Positions 25,380-36,678 of a stretch of 64,000 nucleotides of DNA are shown here, piece by piece. A model generated the notes under the pieces. The model was not told the origin of the DNA. It worked only from the letters and a program-made list of their open reading frames with translations, and did not search any database. Origin of the DNA: Stygiolobus caldivivus (GTDB lineage: Archaea > Thermoproteota > Thermoprotei_A > Sulfolobales > Sulfolobaceae); contig NZ_AP024597.1 of NCBI RefSeq assembly GCF_019704315.1, forward strand, positions 1,550,001-1,614,000. The letters are read 5' to 3'. Made by a program: the position numbers and the translations under genes. Every line of letters begins with the position of its first letter. Within the stretch, counting starts at the first letter, position 1.

Positions 25380-25650
25380 ATATTATTGTTCATATTATTG
25401 TATGTATATAGTAATATAATATTTTTATAATAATATCTGGTCAGAATTAAATCAGGGTAAGTATTTTAAATAATTACGATATTAATCTATATCTATCGTA
25501 CATAAATTTATAAAATTTAGCCTAAACATGTTTTAAAGCTATCAACATAATACATAATATGCTATAACGGGTAATGAAATTGTTAATTTTCGCTCTATTA
25601 TATATCAACAAAATTTTTATAACGGGAAAAGATTGAAATATCTAATTAGA

Positions 25651-25968
25651 ATGACGGTAACAGTATCAAGATACGTAGAGCCTTCAATTTATGAATTTCT
25701 TGTAAAGCTGAACCTTACGACTTGCTGGTTACTGGACTTTAAAGTTATAACTAATCCTGAAGCTTTCTTCAATAACTTTATCCTAAATAAATACGATAAC
25801 TTGGCAATTATCGTAAATGAGAGATCGAAGGAAAAAGTAAGAGAGATAGTCGAACTTGCAAAGGACAACTGGGTCTCAGTCCTAGCATTTATTAGCGATA
25901 ACTTAAGAGAGGAAAAGTTTTTACTATGTGTTAAAAGTAAAATCAAAATAAAGAATTTTACCTCCTAG
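25651..25968 (+). CDS. orphan small protein, paralogue 1
   Basis: A 105-residue protein I do not recognise. It is a paralogue of the gene at 27267-27560: both begin M-T-V-x-x-S-R-(Y/F)-x-E-P-S, and share L-N-L-x-T-C-W-L-(L/F)-(D/N)-F-K, then P-E-A-F and a final F-L-(L/I)-C-V-K. The ATG at 25651 is chosen over the TTG at 25633 because it aligns with the start of the paralogue; a TATA-like TTTTTATAA lies about 33 bases upstream. The pattern suggests a small alpha/beta protein with two conserved cysteines. The pair flanks tRNA-Thr and a hairpin-rich non-coding region. Confidence 0.7.
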   Translation: MTVTVSRYVEPSIYEFLVKLNLTTCWLLDFKVITNPEAFFNNFILNKYDNLAIIVNERSKEKVREIVELAKDNWVSVLAFISDNLREEKFLLCVKSKIKIKNFTS

Positions 25969-26167
25969 CCCTTTAATAACAAAGTTTGTAAAATATAAGT
26001 TATATTTCGAGAGTGATCTTTCAAAGTTTACACCCGTTTCAAACTTATTATAAGTTGAGAATAAGGTTTAACAACTCGTCATGGGGAGTTATTTTGGTCG
26101 GAAGGACTTACTGATAGTGTAGGAGACTCTAAGGCCTACTGGAGTAAACATTAGCCTCTGGGAGAAA
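25969..26167. other. short gap before tRNA-Thr
   Basis: This is the 3' flank of the orphan gene and of tRNA-Thr. No gene was seen. Confidence 0.4.
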
Positions 26168-26254
<87 letters not shown>

Positions 26255-27266
26255 AAATAAAATTTTACCTTAAAAGGATTATAAAATCATCGCCTACTTA
26301 ATTTGCCATGTTTGTATTAAACCCCTATTGAGTTTAAGGAAGTAGGCCTCACAGAATTTTATAAAAATCACGATTAATACCAGAAATCAGGGCCGACTAT
26401 AATAACTTTTTATAAACTGCGATAGCTATTTGGTAAAACCGCATGGTAATTTACGTAAAATCCTTACGTCAATATATTTTTACTAAATAGATGTATACTA
26501 TTACATCTTCTCGGCGAGGGGTTGGATACTCTTGAGTATTTAACATAAGGTCAAGTATAAGTATTCAGGCAAATGTTCAGGGTAATACTCAACTGCTACG
26601 ATTTTTCAATATACGTTAATCGTAGCATCTAATTATTGTCCTAAATACTTACCTTAGTACTTATACTCATTGTGCTAAATACTTTAGACCCCAACAGCTC
26701 TAAACCGGGCAGTCGTCATATCTTATATTTATACCTTGGCAAGTCCTAAAGGGCAAGACCTCATCCTTCAGTCTAACATATGTGTCCGCTTTATACGAAG
26801 ACCTCGCCTTTTATTAAATGACCGAGTATGAATTAGTAAAAGCGTGTCGACGTAAAGTTTTTAGGTAAAATCTGGTCGTGGTGACCAGATACTACCTTGG
26901 GAACTTATCTCGACAAATCTTACCCTATTTTTATGTTTAGCTCTTGAAAGCCCAAGGCTCTAAACGGAGAGCCGTATCATTATCATTTGTTTAGTATAAG
27001 CGTATCGTCATAGTGTTTCAGGTAAAATACTATCCCTAATATTGACGGTCATCGGTTCGAAACAAACCGTCAACCCCTCCTTTTACTTGTAATGATTATC
27101 ACTGAAAATTTTTTCTTTGTTTTTATGCTATATTTTCTATCTTTGTTTAGGTTAAAAAATATTTATTTAACATATTTCAAACAGTAGAGAATGACTCTCT
27201 TGCTAGATATACTAGGTTAAAGTTTAAAAACAATAAACCAAATTATACACAATAGGGATAATTGTC
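26255..27266. other. 1-kb hairpin-rich non-coding region
   Basis: No protein-coding gene was found. The region carries perfect inverted repeats: AGATGTA/TACATCT (26489-26495, 26502-26508), ATACTC/GAGTAT (26526-26531, 26534-26539), TGCTACGAT/ATCGTAGCA (26594-26602, 26619-26627), ATCTGGTC/GACCAGAT (26870-26877, 26883-26890), GGCTCT/AGAGCC (26956-26961, 26968-26973) and TTGACGGT/ACCGTCAA (27042-27049, 27066-27073). The last is followed by a pyrimidine-rich CCCCTCCTTTT, like a terminator. Part of the region recurs at 45.9 kb. One or more non-coding RNAs, or a set of protein-binding palindromes, are possible. Confidence 0.55.
26446..26625 (+). repeat. intergenic repeat, copy 1 (pairs with 45918-46085)
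   Basis: This stretch aligns by eye with 45918-46085 on the same strand, starting with TAAAATCCTTACGTC and then ACTATTACAT, a GGAGTTGG/GGGGTTGG block, CTCTTGA, AAGTATA, AAATGTT and TTTTCAATA. The copies are diverged with small indels. Neither contains a coding frame. Confidence 0.6.
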
Positions 27267-27560
27267 ATGACAGTTCCGGCTTCAAGGTTCACAGAACCTT
27301 CGGTTACAGAGTTCCTCAGTAAATTAAACCTTGACACTTGTTGGCTCTTTAATTTTAAGGCGATTAAAGACCCTGAAGCCTTTCTTAAAACTGTATTTTT
27401 CTCTAGATACACTACTTTAGGTTTTGTAACTAATGAAAATGAAAGAGATAAAGGTAAGCAACTGGTGGAAATAGCTAGAAAGTATAACATAACAGCAATA
27501 GCTTATTTGAGTAGGAGTGTCCCTTCAAACAGCTTCCTCATATGCGTCAAGGAAAAATGA
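27267..27560 (+). CDS. orphan small protein, paralogue 2
   Basis: A 97-residue protein, the paralogue of the gene at 25651-25968 (shared M-T-V start, T-C-W-L motif, D/N-P-E-A-F and a C-V-K end). The function is unknown. Both copies keep the cysteine in T-C-W and the one in L-x-C-V-K, which could pair or bind a metal; that is speculation. An AT-rich TATA-like sequence (AAATTATAC) lies 24-30 bases before the ATG. It ends 14 bases before the stop codon of the TPR gene on the other strand. Confidence 0.7.
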   Translation: MTVPASRFTEPSVTEFLSKLNLDTCWLFNFKAIKDPEAFLKTVFFSRYTTLGFVTNENERDKGKQLVEIARKYNITAIAYLSRSVPSNSFLICVKEK

Positions 27561-27573
27561 GACAATTTGCTTA

Positions 27574-28476
27574 TTACCGTATATTACTTCTATCCGTTTT
27601 ACAGAGCTGTAACAATTCGTCTTTGAAGTCTTGTTCTATTCTTTTTTCTTCTAAGTCCTCGCACAAGACGTCTCCGAACTCTTCAAGGTCTTTTAAGTAC
27701 TCGCTTAGGACTTTAATCGCATTCCCTTTATCAAGCGATGAGAGGATCTCTATCTCTGTAGATACCAGATAGGGGTTGTCTGGGTCTATCTGTAATGCTT
27801 TTTTGATCTCTTCAAAAGCTTCCTTGGTCTTACCCATGGATAATAATACTTGGGACTTTGTCTCATAATAATAAGGGTTTTCTGGGTTTATTTCCAGAGC
27901 TTTATCTAAAAATTCCAACGCTTTTCCATAATCCCCAATTGTATAATACGTAAAACCCAGGGCGTAAAGGTTCTCGTCGTTTTGAAGGTCGGACTGGTAT
28001 TCGCCTATAGCCTCTTCATACTTACCCATTTTAAAGAGTATATCTCCCCTTAACTTATGCAACCTCATATCTTTAGATAGAGAAATAGCCTTATCTATGA
28101 CATTTAAGGCGTCACCATACTTACCTAACTCGTATAGGGCGTTAGCCTTGTACGTTAGGAACTCTACGTCATCTTCTAACCTCCTATCTTGCAGTAACGC
28201 CTTGTCCATTTCTTTTAGGGACTTACTGATGTAGTCTTCAATCCCCTCTTCATACCCGAGGGTGTATAGAATGTAAGCGTGGAGTACTAAGGTCCTGGGT
28301 TCTTGCTTTTCCTTTAACGCTTTTTCACAGTTCGTTAGGGCTTCTCTAAGTTTACCTCTCTTAAACTCGGCTAGGCATATATAGTAGAATTTTTCGGGGC
28401 TATCTTTCAACCCCTTTAACAACTTCAATGCCTCCGTAATCTTTCCCTCTTTTATAAGTTCCTCTACTTCTTCCAT
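27574..28476 (-). CDS. tetratricopeptide-repeat protein
   Basis: A 300-residue all-helical protein built from about seven TPR units of 34 residues. Clear examples are Y-E-L-G-K-Y-G-D-A-L-N-V-I-D-K-A-I, F-K-M-G-K-Y-E-E-A-I-G-E-Y and Y-T-I-G-D-Y-G-K-A-L-E-F-L-D-K-A-L-E-I-N-P-E-N-P-Y. TPR domains are scaffolds for protein-protein contact. It is the third gene of a minus-strand run with the 180-residue protein and the glucoamylase (30 bases after the former), so its partner may be one of those products. It is related in type, not closely in sequence, to the TPR protein at 41794-42561. Confidence 0.85.
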   Translation of the reverse strand: MEEVEELIKEGKITEALKLLKGLKDSPEKFYYICLAEFKRGKLREALTNCEKALKEKQEPRTLVLHAYILYTLGYEEGIEDYISKSLKEMDKALLQDRRLEDDVEFLTYKANALYELGKYGDALNVIDKAISLSKDMRLHKLRGDILFKMGKYEEAIGEYQSDLQNDENLYALGFTYYTIGDYGKALEFLDKALEINPENPYYYETKSQVLLSMGKTKEAFEEIKKALQIDPDNPYLVSTEIEILSSLDKGNAIKVLSEYLKDLEEFGDVLCEDLEEKRIEQDFKDELLQLCKTDRSNIR

Positions 28477-28506
28477 ACGTACCAGCTCGCTAAAACACTT
28501 TCAGGT

Positions 28507-29049
28507 TTATGCCTTAGCGAATAAATAGTTCTTTGTATATATTTTTAAATCAGTCAGTTTCATCTCTTCTATCTCTTTTAACTTGTCACTTAATTTTCTA
28601 AGCTCTTCTTTCGTAAGGCTGGCCCTGATGTTCTCCATCTCTTCTTCTCCCCTCTCTGTCAGCTTTATTTGGCTCCTCGTCACCCTCATGAAGTTACTCT
28701 TTATTAAGGAAGATAAGTGGGAGTCTATTCTAGGGCTGTAAATGAAGTAGAGCTTACCCCACCTAAACGTAAACATTGGGTCTTGGATCACCTTATAAGG
28801 GGACAATACGTCATACGTAAAGAAGGCGTTTACATAGAGTTTGTACTTCTTCTGGGACGTCTTACCGTTCATTGAGAGGAAGATTAAGTGGTCAATAGTG
28901 AGGTCGTACTTAACTTCACCTCGTTTACATAGGTCTTCTTGGCTATTTGATAAGTATTTCAATATATAGTATGCGCTTTCACATGAGCCGTACTTCTCAA
29001 TTTCCTCTATTGCTTCATTTATCAGTTGGAGCATCCTGCTTCCTTTCAT
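28507..29049 (-). CDS. unknown protein following glucoamylase
   Basis: A 180-residue soluble protein. The C-terminal half (L-I-K-S-N-F-M-R-V-T-R-S-Q-I-K-L-T-E-R-G-E-E-E-M) looks like a winged-helix end with the L-T-x-x-G motif common in MarR/PadR-type regulators, and is followed by a coiled region rich in Lys and Glu. The N-terminal part is not recognised. The ATG at 29049 overlaps the glucoamylase gene by 35 bases; an ATG at 29034 is an alternative. The position in an operon with GH15 and a TPR protein suggests a role in glucan metabolism or its control. Confidence 0.6.
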   Translation of the reverse strand: MKGSRMLQLINEAIEEIEKYGSCESAYYILKYLSNSQEDLCKRGEVKYDLTIDHLIFLSMNGKTSQKKYKLYVNAFFTYDVLSPYKVIQDPMFTFRWGKLYFIYSPRIDSHLSSLIKSNFMRVTRSQIKLTERGEEEMENIRASLTKEELRKLSDKLKEIEEMKLTDLKIYTKNYLFAKA

Positions 29050-30787
29050 TCCATTTTTCCTCCATTTCGATTACTGTAATGACCACCCCTGAATGGGGGA
29101 ACAGGTGGGGGAAATTACCTCGGGCTTCACACGTTTTCGGGTCTACATGTTCACCTATTAACCCGAGCGGGGAGGAGCACTCCCTCAACTTCTCCAGCAG
29201 TTTTACCGCTTTCTCCTTTTCGTTAAGCCTTACATAGACCCTCGCCATCCATAAGGTGACCAAGGTAAACGGGTTCACCGTATTACCGAGGAAGTCCCTT
29301 CTGTACCTCAAATAAAGTCCGTCTTCGACTTTTAGTTCGTTCTCTATCCTATTTAATGTATTGAGGAAAACTTTTTCCCTCGGTGAGATAAAGCCGTATA
29401 GGGGAAGGGTAAGTAGGGCTGCGTCTATCTCATCGCCACCGTAATACCTTATAAAAGACCCGTCCCTTACACCGTTAGACATTACGTCTTGCTTGATCTC
29501 GTTAGCGATAGCACCCCACTCCTCAGCAGAGTCGCTATAACCTAGTGCAGAGGCCAACTTTGAAGCTCTGTCCATCGAGACCCAGCTCATAACTTTCGTG
29601 TGTGTATAGTGCCTTGTGATCCCCCTTTCTTCCCATATGTCTGTACTCGGGTCCTTCCAAGAGGACTTCACCCAAGAGGCTATTGACTCAATAGCCCAGA
29701 AGTTTCTGTCTATATAATCATCGTCACCTGTCTCTTGGTAGTAGGTGTAAAGCGAGTTCATAAAGGCACCTTCGACGTCCATCTGGATTTGTAAGTACGC
29801 GGCGTTGCCTATCCTGACCGGTTTGCTGTTGAGGAAACCGTTTAACCAGTCTAAAGTCTCTTCAGCGGGTGGAGGAGTACCGTCTATCGTATAGAACGGG
29901 TGGTCGAAACTCTTAGAGGACGGGTCGAGGACACTGATGAGGAAGTCCAGCGTCCTCCTGGCGTAGTTAGTAAGTCCCGCCTTTACTAGGGCTTCTATAG
30001 CGTATGAGGAGTCTCTGACCCATACAAACCTGTAGTCCCAGTTCCTCCCTTCACCCACGATCTCTGGGATGGACGAAGTAGGCGAGGCTACAATACCTCC
30101 TGACGGCTTATAATACATCCCGAGGATAGCGGAAAGTGAGCGGTAATACATCTCCCTTAATGTGTTTACTTTCCTGGCCTTTGACAATTCCTTTTCTACA
30201 TATCCAATGAGCTTAGAAAAAGCGTCATAGGGCCTGGAATACACAAAGCCTTTCTGGCTAAACAGGCCGTATCTTAGGTCTTTCGAGTAGAGTAAGTATA
30301 GGTAACCTCTACCGGGTTTTATCCTCACCTCATAAGGGGACAGCACCTCGTAGTTACCGTATATCAGGAGTTCGAGGCCTTCTTTAGAAAGGGGGTTCTT
30401 GTACGTGATACCCTTATCCTCTATTATTTCCGTGCCCGCGTTTATGAGCCCGTAGTTAAATACGGGCCTTATTATAGCCTCCAACTCGACTTCGCTTTCA
30501 TAGAGCCTGATCACGGCCGGCAAGGAAAGAGGGAGGAAGTCTATTACCTTGGCTTCCGCTTGGCCTACTTTAAACGAAGTCTTTACAGCTAACGTATACC
30601 CTATGTACTCCTGCTGGACTTTATACCCTTCTCCGAGCGGGGTCAAAGAGAAGTACCCCCCTTTTTCACTGTCTAAGACCTTGGTAAACACTGAGGGAGA
30701 GTCAAAGCGTGGTACGGGGAACCAGTCAATACTACCGGTGGACTCTAGTGCTGATGTCAGCCCGTTGGAGAGGAATGCGTAATTCAT
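29015..30787 (-). CDS. glucoamylase (GH15)
   Basis: A glycoside hydrolase family 15 enzyme of about 590 residues that releases glucose from alpha-glucans such as glycogen. Visible family features include the start [32 protein letters not shown], typical of archaeal and bacterial members. Others are [17 protein letters not shown] (around residue 255) and W-E-E-R-G with the catalytic-type glutamate around residue 400. The C-terminal G-E-H-V-D-P is also present. No signal peptide is present, so it acts in the cytosol on stored glycogen. The ATG at 30787 is preferred to one 42 bases upstream because CTTAAAAAAG lies about 29 bases before it. It is the first gene of an operon and divergent from a GT4 gene. 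Confidence 0.92.
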   Translation of the reverse strand: MNYAFLSNGLTSALESTGSIDWFPVPRFDSPSVFTKVLDSEKGGYFSLTPLGEGYKVQQEYIGYTLAVKTSFKVGQAEAKVIDFLPLSLPAVIRLYESEVELEAIIRPVFNYGLINAGTEIIEDKGITYKNPLSKEGLELLIYGNYEVLSPYEVRIKPGRGYLYLLYSKDLRYGLFSQKGFVYSRPYDAFSKLIGYVEKELSKARKVNTLREMYYRSLSAILGMYYKPSGGIVASPTSSIPEIVGEGRNWDYRFVWVRDSSYAIEALVKAGLTNYARRTLDFLISVLDPSSKSFDHPFYTIDGTPPPAEETLDWLNGFLNSKPVRIGNAAYLQIQMDVEGAFMNSLYTYYQETGDDDYIDRNFWAIESIASWVKSSWKDPSTDIWEERGITRHYTHTKVMSWVSMDRASKLASALGYSDSAEEWGAIANEIKQDVMSNGVRDGSFIRYYGGDEIDAALLTLPLYGFISPREKVFLNTLNRIENELKVEDGLYLRYRRDFLGNTVNPFTLVTLWMARVYVRLNEKEKAVKLLEKLRECSSPLGLIGEHVDPKTCEARGNFPHLFPHSGVVITVIEMEEKWNERKQDAPTDK

Positions 30788-30845
30788 GGTATCATTATAC
30801 ATACTCACTTTTTTAAGTGTAATAGCCAATATTATTTATCCTACC
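30788..30845. promoter_or_regulatory. 58-bp divergent promoter glucoamylase / GT4
   Basis: The minus-strand TATA-like CTTAAAAAAG and the plus-strand ATATTATTTATCC each stand 25-30 bases from their start codons. The glucan-degrading and glycosyl-transferring genes therefore share this short control region. Confidence 0.55.
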
Positions 30846-32165
30846 ATGTTCTCTGTCGCAATTAATACTCAAACTCCCCCTATCAGGTTCAGACAGACCT
30901 ATAGGGACCTTGTCGAGAAGTACGGTTACTTAGAACTACCTATAGAGCTCTCCTCAATCGACAGCTCAGACTACTATATATCCGTAGGAGGAGTAGCTAA
31001 GATGATGATGGCGATAATAGACCGCTTCTCTAAGGCCAGATGGGTGTCTTTGGGGCCCGGTTATCCTCCGTCAGTGTCCTTTAACGGTAGGGAATTCTAT
31101 TTCGTCGACGTCCAGCCAGAGGTGTTAAAAGGGTATACTGAATTCAAGGAAGGTATTTATAACGAGTCACACGGGCTAACTAAATACGAGATACAGCCCT
31201 TTCATTACATTTCTTATGCAGACTATAACTGGCTTTCAGCTAAGAAGCTCCTAGAGTTTTACAAGGACACGGACGTGTACTTCATAAACGACTTTCAGCA
31301 ACTCCTTGTAGGTGGTATTATAGGGCCCTCTGCACCTGCTGTTATTTGGTACCACATACCTTTTGTGCCCGAGACTCTTTCACGCAGGGTCAGGGACTTT
31401 ATAGTAAAGTCCTTTGAGGGCTTTGATTACGTTATCGTGAGTACTAAGAGGGACATTGAAGGACTTTTAAGGGCCGGTGCCCGGGTAAAGGTCAAACAGA
31501 TTTACCCTTACATCGACATGTCTTGGTATAGGAGAGTAGGCGAGAGTGAAGTACAGAAAGTCAAGGATAAGTACGGAATTAAGCCTGACGATAAAGTGAT
31601 CACTGTCGTAGCGAGGATGGACCCGATGAAGAGCCAAGACGTAGCAATTATGGCTTTAAAAGAAGTTAAGACCCCGAATACTAAGCTGTTGTTAGTGGGT
31701 AACGGTAGTTTTACCAGTGGAGCTTTAGGTACCGGGAAGGCTAGTTCGTGGGTGAGGAGACTTAAGGGTTTGGCTCAAGACCTCGGTGTTAGTGATAGGG
31801 TTATATTTACCGGACACGTAGACGATGAGGAGTTGTTCGCTATATATGAGGCGTCTGACGTAGTGGTTTTACCCTCACGCATTGAGGGTTTCGGTCTAGT
31901 GGTCTGCGAAGGGTGGGTTTACGGAAAACCTGCTGTCGTCAGTTCCGGGGCTGGGGTCAGTGAGTTGATTATCGAAGGGGCTAACGGGTTTACTTTCAAG
32001 AGCAGTAATTATGAAGAATTAGCACAAAAAATTGATATTACCTTGAAGGATCCAGATAAGTACGGGTTAATGGGAAAGGAGACCGCTAAAAAGTGCCATG
32101 TTGATGTCGCTTTTGAACAAATAAAAGATGTCTTTATAGAGGCAATGAAGGACTACGGGAAGTAA
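30846..32165 (+). CDS. GT4 glycosyltransferase, trehalose- or glycogen-related
   Basis: About 439 residues in the GT-B fold. The C-terminal nucleotide-sugar domain is clear: [12 protein letters not shown] around residue 255, then [12 protein letters not shown], and the E-x7-E motif in [14 protein letters not shown] around residue 350. The N-terminal domain has D-F-Q-Q-L-L-V-G-G followed by W-Y-H-I-P-F-V-P-E, similar in form to the acceptor site of trehalose-6-phosphate synthases and TreT-type enzymes. Sulfolobales are reported to use a GT4-type enzyme in trehalose synthesis, so this is the leading guess; glycogen synthesis is the alternative. The ATG at 30846 is chosen for its TATA spacing. 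Confidence 0.75.
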   Translation: MFSVAINTQTPPIRFRQTYRDLVEKYGYLELPIELSSIDSSDYYISVGGVAKMMMAIIDRFSKARWVSLGPGYPPSVSFNGREFYFVDVQPEVLKGYTEFKEGIYNESHGLTKYEIQPFHYISYADYNWLSAKKLLEFYKDTDVYFINDFQQLLVGGIIGPSAPAVIWYHIPFVPETLSRRVRDFIVKSFEGFDYVIVSTKRDIEGLLRAGARVKVKQIYPYIDMSWYRRVGESEVQKVKDKYGIKPDDKVITVVARMDPMKSQDVAIMALKEVKTPNTKLLLVGNGSFTSGALGTGKASSWVRRLKGLAQDLGVSDRVIFTGHVDDEELFAIYEASDVVVLPSRIEGFGLVVCEGWVYGKPAVVSSGAGVSELIIEGANGFTFKSSNYEELAQKIDITLKDPDKYGLMGKETAKKCHVDVAFEQIKDVFIEAMKDYGK

Positions 32166-32169
32166 AAAC

Positions 32170-32370
32170 TTACCTAGTCTCTGTTGGCTTTATAATTATG
32201 GTACCGCTCTCCTCGTCGACTTGTAGCATAAATTTAGTACCGTGTCTCTCTACCATGGATTTCGGTATGTATAAGTTTAGGGGTAGTGTGTAGTACTCAT
32301 ATTCGTAAGTCTTGCCTCTAACGGTCTTCTTTCCCACTAGTCTTTTAGCTTCTACTACTCTCTCTTTCAT
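32170..32370 (-). CDS. SpoVT/AbrB-like small DNA-binding protein
   Basis: A 66-residue protein with the swapped-hairpin AbrB pattern: Y-T-L-P-L-N-L-Y-I-P-K-S-M-V-E-R-H-G-T-K-F-M-L-Q-V-D and then G-T-I-I-I-K-P. Such proteins are transcription regulators or antitoxins. It has no adjacent toxin gene and ends five bases from the stop of the convergent GT4 gene. A TATA-like TTTAAAAAG precedes its ATG by about 25-30 bases on the minus strand. Confidence 0.72.
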   Translation of the reverse strand: MKERVVEAKRLVGKKTVRGKTYEYEYYTLPLNLYIPKSMVERHGTKFMLQVDEESGTIIIKPTETR

Positions 32371-33489
<1,119 letters not shown>

Positions 33490-33513
33490 AATCAGGCTCC
33501 CCTCTATCTTATA

Positions 33514-34749
33514 ATGAGTAAGCTCATCCGAGACCCTATACACGGTTATGTAGAGGTAAGTGATAGAGCACTGGGAGTTATCTCAGACCCTTATTTCCAG
33601 AGGCTTAGGTACATAACTCAGAACGCGTTAGCCTACTTAGTGTATCCGGGTATGAGACACACCAGGTTTGAGCATAGCTTAGGGGTAATGTACTTAATAA
33701 AGGAGTTCCTACAGTATATAAAGAAAAATAGTAATGTAGGGTTCATAGACGACGAATATATTGAGCTTGTTGGAGTAACCGGGTTGCTACACGACATAGG
33801 GCACTTAGCGTTCTCCCACACCTTCGAGTCAGGATTACATGTGGCTAAGGAAGTATACGGTGAAAATCGGGTGGACTATAAAGGTAAGAAGACTCACGTC
33901 TACACAGGAATAAAGGTCATAGAGGACTACCTCTCCTCGCCTTTGGAGAAAAACTTTTCCTCGATTGGTGACCCGGTAAAGTTTGTAGTTAACGTCCTCA
34001 AGGAAGAGCCTAAGAACGAAGAAGAGAGGCTAGCCCTCCAACTGGTATCTAACTTCGTTGATGCCGACCGAGGGGACTACCTATTGAGGGACTCGTACTA
34101 TGCTGGTGTCGGTTACGGCTCATACGACATTGAGAGGCTAAAGAGGGTACTGACATACGTCAACGGAAAGATAGCAGTGTTGAAAAAGGCTATCCCTATT
34201 GTAGAACAGTTCCTCCTAGCGAGGATGTATATGTTCAAGAACGTCTACTTCCACAGTGTAGTAGGTATGTATAACTCTATATTATCTCATGCTATTGCCA
34301 AGCTGATCCTAGAAGAAAAGATAGACCTATCTGATATACTCCACCTCACAGACGTCAATGTGCTTTCCATGATCTCTTCCATGGGAGACAAAAAGTTCTC
34401 AGATGCAATTTTCTTCCGCTCTGGGTATAAAAGGATAAAGAGTGACATAGAAGGGGAGTGTTTAGATAAGGTCGAAAGGGAGAAAGTCCTGGAATTAAGT
34501 AGGGAGACTAACGGTGGTATAATATACTATGAATTTTTCGATACCCCGTACAGGGAAGAGAAAGAGGCTGTTTATATATATGACGGGGAAAACACTTATC
34601 AGCTCTCCAAGTTTTCAAACCTACTCAATGCCGTGAGGGACCTGAAAAAGGCAATAATAGTATATCATGTCAGCCAAGCAGAGAGGGTCAGGGAGTTTGA
34701 GAAAGAGATAAACGAATGTTTAAAGGCGTCTCAAGGTGTTAATGAATGA
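33514..34749 (+). CDS. HD-domain phosphohydrolase
   Basis: A 411-residue metal-dependent hydrolase of the HD superfamily, similar to dNTP triphosphohydrolase/SAMHD1-like proteins. The metal ligands are visible in H-T-R-F-E-H-S-L-G (around residues 49-57), [12 protein letters not shown] (around 92-103), and the later aspartate in [16 protein letters not shown] (around 186-201). The start I-R-D-P-I-H-G-Y-V is also typical of the family. The likely substrate is a deoxynucleoside triphosphate or other nucleotide. It follows mtnP, so a joint role in nucleotide salvage is possible, and its end overlaps mvaD tail to tail by 11 bases. Confidence 0.88.
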   Translation: MSKLIRDPIHGYVEVSDRALGVISDPYFQRLRYITQNALAYLVYPGMRHTRFEHSLGVMYLIKEFLQYIKKNSNVGFIDDEYIELVGVTGLLHDIGHLAFSHTFESGLHVAKEVYGENRVDYKGKKTHVYTGIKVIEDYLSSPLEKNFSSIGDPVKFVVNVLKEEPKNEEERLALQLVSNFVDADRGDYLLRDSYYAGVGYGSYDIERLKRVLTYVNGKIAVLKKAIPIVEQFLLARMYMFKNVYFHSVVGMYNSILSHAIAKLILEEKIDLSDILHLTDVNVLSMISSMGDKKFSDAIFFRSGYKRIKSDIEGECLDKVEREKVLELSRETNGGIIYYEFFDTPYREEKEAVYIYDGENTYQLSKFSNLLNAVRDLKKAIIVYHVSQAERVREFEKEINECLKASQGVNE

Positions 34750-35713
34750 GTCTGGGACCAGAGCCCACCCTCGTGACAAAGTAGTCCGTAATACCAATCT
34801 CTTTGATGAAACTGATCACTTCTTCAACGTGGCTCTGCGTAGTAAATATGTGTGGGTTAGGCCCCGCATCGAACGTGTAGGCAGCTATGCCACTCTCTTG
34901 TACCCACTCCATAACCCTTAAAGACATGTCGTTAAGGTAAAAGAACGAAGGCCAACTATCCAGTATCACTGCGTGCATGCTGTTACTGTGCCTCATAGTC
35001 CAATAGTAGAACATCTCCTCGTCTTTCTTTTCTATCGCAGCTATCACGTCTTTAAGTGTGTTTTCTACAAACTCTAACCTACACTTGAGTAGAGGAGACG
35101 TCTGGGTAGTCCTTATCATACCCTTACGCGAGGAGACTTTTTTCTTAGAGGGCGAGACTAAAGGTATTATGTCTACGAGCTCCCTCCAATGTGTTTCAGG
35201 GAAAAGTTGGTAGCAATACGAGTCTTCCCCGTCGTCTCTTTCTCCCTTAGTCCAAATTACGAATCCCCCTACTGTGCTCCTGCAAGCACTACCTGAACCT
35301 ATCCTCGCTATTTTAGACAGTTCCTTCTGGTCTAACCCTAACCCTAATGCACTATTAGCTGCATAAGCTAAGGCAGCTATCCCGGCAGCTGAAGAAGCCA
35401 GACCTGCAGCCTTAGGGAAATTAGAGTTGGAGACCACTCTAGCGTGGATTTCTTTACCGTACAGTTTCCTGAATATCTTTAGTACTCTCCCACTGTACTC
35501 TTCGACCTCTTCAGGACTAGCACGTTCACCGTTAATTACCACTTCGTCTCTTTCGAGCCCTTCATCAAATATCACTTTAGTCCTGACCTCTAGTCCTTCT
35601 AAAGTTATGGATAGGGATGAATTTAGGGGTAAGTTTAGTTCTTCATTCCTTTTCCCCCAGTACTTTATAATTGCTATGTTTGAAGGGGCTATTGCCTCGG
35701 CTTCAACTCTCAA
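34739..35713 (-). CDS. mvaD: diphosphomevalonate decarboxylase
   Basis: A 324-residue GHMP-superfamily enzyme that converts mevalonate-5-diphosphate to isopentenyl diphosphate. Diagnostic segments are [14 protein letters not shown] (residues 9-22), [23 protein letters not shown] (the ATP-binding loop around 108-122), [13 protein letters not shown], and the terminal [10 protein letters not shown] with the catalytic-type Asp. Sulfolobales, unlike most archaea, have this eukaryote-like route for making archaeal lipid precursors. Its start overlaps the upstream phosphomevalonate kinase gene by 11 bases, so the two are coupled. Confidence 0.93.
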   Translation of the reverse strand: MRVEAEAIAPSNIAIIKYWGKRNEELNLPLNSSLSITLEGLEVRTKVIFDEGLERDEVVINGERASPEEVEEYSGRVLKIFRKLYGKEIHARVVSNSNFPKAAGLASSAAGIAALAYAANSALGLGLDQKELSKIARIGSGSACRSTVGGFVIWTKGERDDGEDSYCYQLFPETHWRELVDIIPLVSPSKKKVSSRKGMIRTTQTSPLLKCRLEFVENTLKDVIAAIEKKDEEMFYYWTMRHSNSMHAVILDSWPSFFYLNDMSLRVMEWVQESGIAAYTFDAGPNPHIFTTQSHVEEVISFIKEIGITDYFVTRVGSGPRLIH

Positions 35714-36665
35714 TTTTCAAACCCTCGTCTTCATTTAGTGGGATCACTGTCACCCCTTTAATTTTACTCCACTCTTCTTTTACTCCTTCAAGTCCATCCC
35801 CGATAGCGACAACACTTTCTCCTCCCGCACCGGGTGAGAGCGCTATTAAGGCCCCCTCCCTTTCAGCTATTTCTTCTAATCTTCTGGTCATTTGGTTTTC
35901 TACCTCTACGCCTATCTCCTCAGCTAACCTCTCAAGCATTTTCCTAGCAAGCCTCACGTGTTCCACAGCCTCTTCGATTTTACCCTTTTCAATTAGAGTT
36001 ATCGCGAAGTTGTTTTCCCATTCAATAGATTCCATCACCTCTTTAAACCTGGGGTCATCTTTCTTTTTGACAAACTCAGATACCGAACTTACCGTATCAA
36101 AACTTTTACCTATAAACGCGATAACAATACCCTTATTTAACTTAAGGGGCTTAATGTAATAGTCCATCTTTTCGATATCTGTAAACCTCTTATACACTAT
36201 AGAACCATACACGGCTGAGGCTATGTCAAAGCCGCTTCCTATCCCTCTTTGCCTCTCATAGTTCGCCCTCTGGGCTATCTTGTGGACTTCGTCTAGGTTA
36301 ATATCACCTACCAAGAGAGAGTAAATACAAGACGTTAAGGCTACTGTGGACGCAGAGGAACTCCCTAGACCGCTTTTCTTACCGTTTATGACGAACGCAT
36401 CGTCATTGTAAAGTTTTACGTGAAATTTAGGGATTTCTCCGTACATTTTTTTGAACTGGTTTAAAACACTTTCAATGAGTTCGTTTCCCCTCCCTCTGAA
36501 TACCCCGTAGGTGGTCTCAAACGTATTTTCTGTAGATAGCTTGCACTCGGCGTGAACCCTCTTGTCTACGGAAATAACGTGACTTATTCCCCCGAATACT
36601 ACTGAATAACTCCCTACCCAGAGTATTTTGCCCGGGGCACTGACTACACTTTTTATCTCTTTCAC
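35703..36665 (-). CDS. phosphomevalonate kinase
   Basis: A 320-residue GHMP kinase. The N-terminal [18 protein letters not shown] segment, the ATP loop [14 protein letters not shown] (around 94-107) and the C-terminal [10 protein letters not shown] motif match phosphomevalonate kinases of the ERG8 type. It phosphorylates mevalonate-5-phosphate just before the mvaD step, and adjacency to mvaD supports the call. The start is GTG. A TATA-like GAATAAACT (minus strand) about 26 bases upstream lies inside the coding sequence of the divergent gene, so the two divergent promoters overlap both genes. Confidence 0.88.
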   Translation of the reverse strand: MKEIKSVVSAPGKILWVGSYSVVFGGISHVISVDKRVHAECKLSTENTFETTYGVFRGRGNELIESVLNQFKKMYGEIPKFHVKLYNDDAFVINGKKSGLGSSSASTVALTSCIYSLLVGDINLDEVHKIAQRANYERQRGIGSGFDIASAVYGSIVYKRFTDIEKMDYYIKPLKLNKGIVIAFIGKSFDTVSSVSEFVKKKDDPRFKEVMESIEWENNFAITLIEKGKIEEAVEHVRLARKMLERLAEEIGVEVENQMTRRLEEIAEREGALIALSPGAGGESVVAIGDGLEGVKEEWSKIKGVTVIPLNEDEGLKIES

Positions 36666-36678
36666 CCTAATTGTAGTT

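Noticed and set aside
27042-27073. tRNA fragment (GGTTCGAAAC resembles a T-loop)
   Set aside because: The surrounding bases do not form acceptor, D or anticodon arms; the stem is better described as a simple hairpin, possibly a terminator.
26440-27075. Replication origin
   Set aside because: AT-rich with inverted repeats, but no Orc1/Cdc6 or WhiP gene is nearby and no origin recognition box motif was recognised.
26440-27075. CRISPR array
   Set aside because: The repeated elements are palindromes of different sequence without regular spacing or identical direct repeats, and no cas gene is present.
27542-27772. Frame on the plus strand across the end of the TPR gene
   Set aside because: Antisense to a clear TPR coding region and overlapping the end of the orphan protein gene; no family features.
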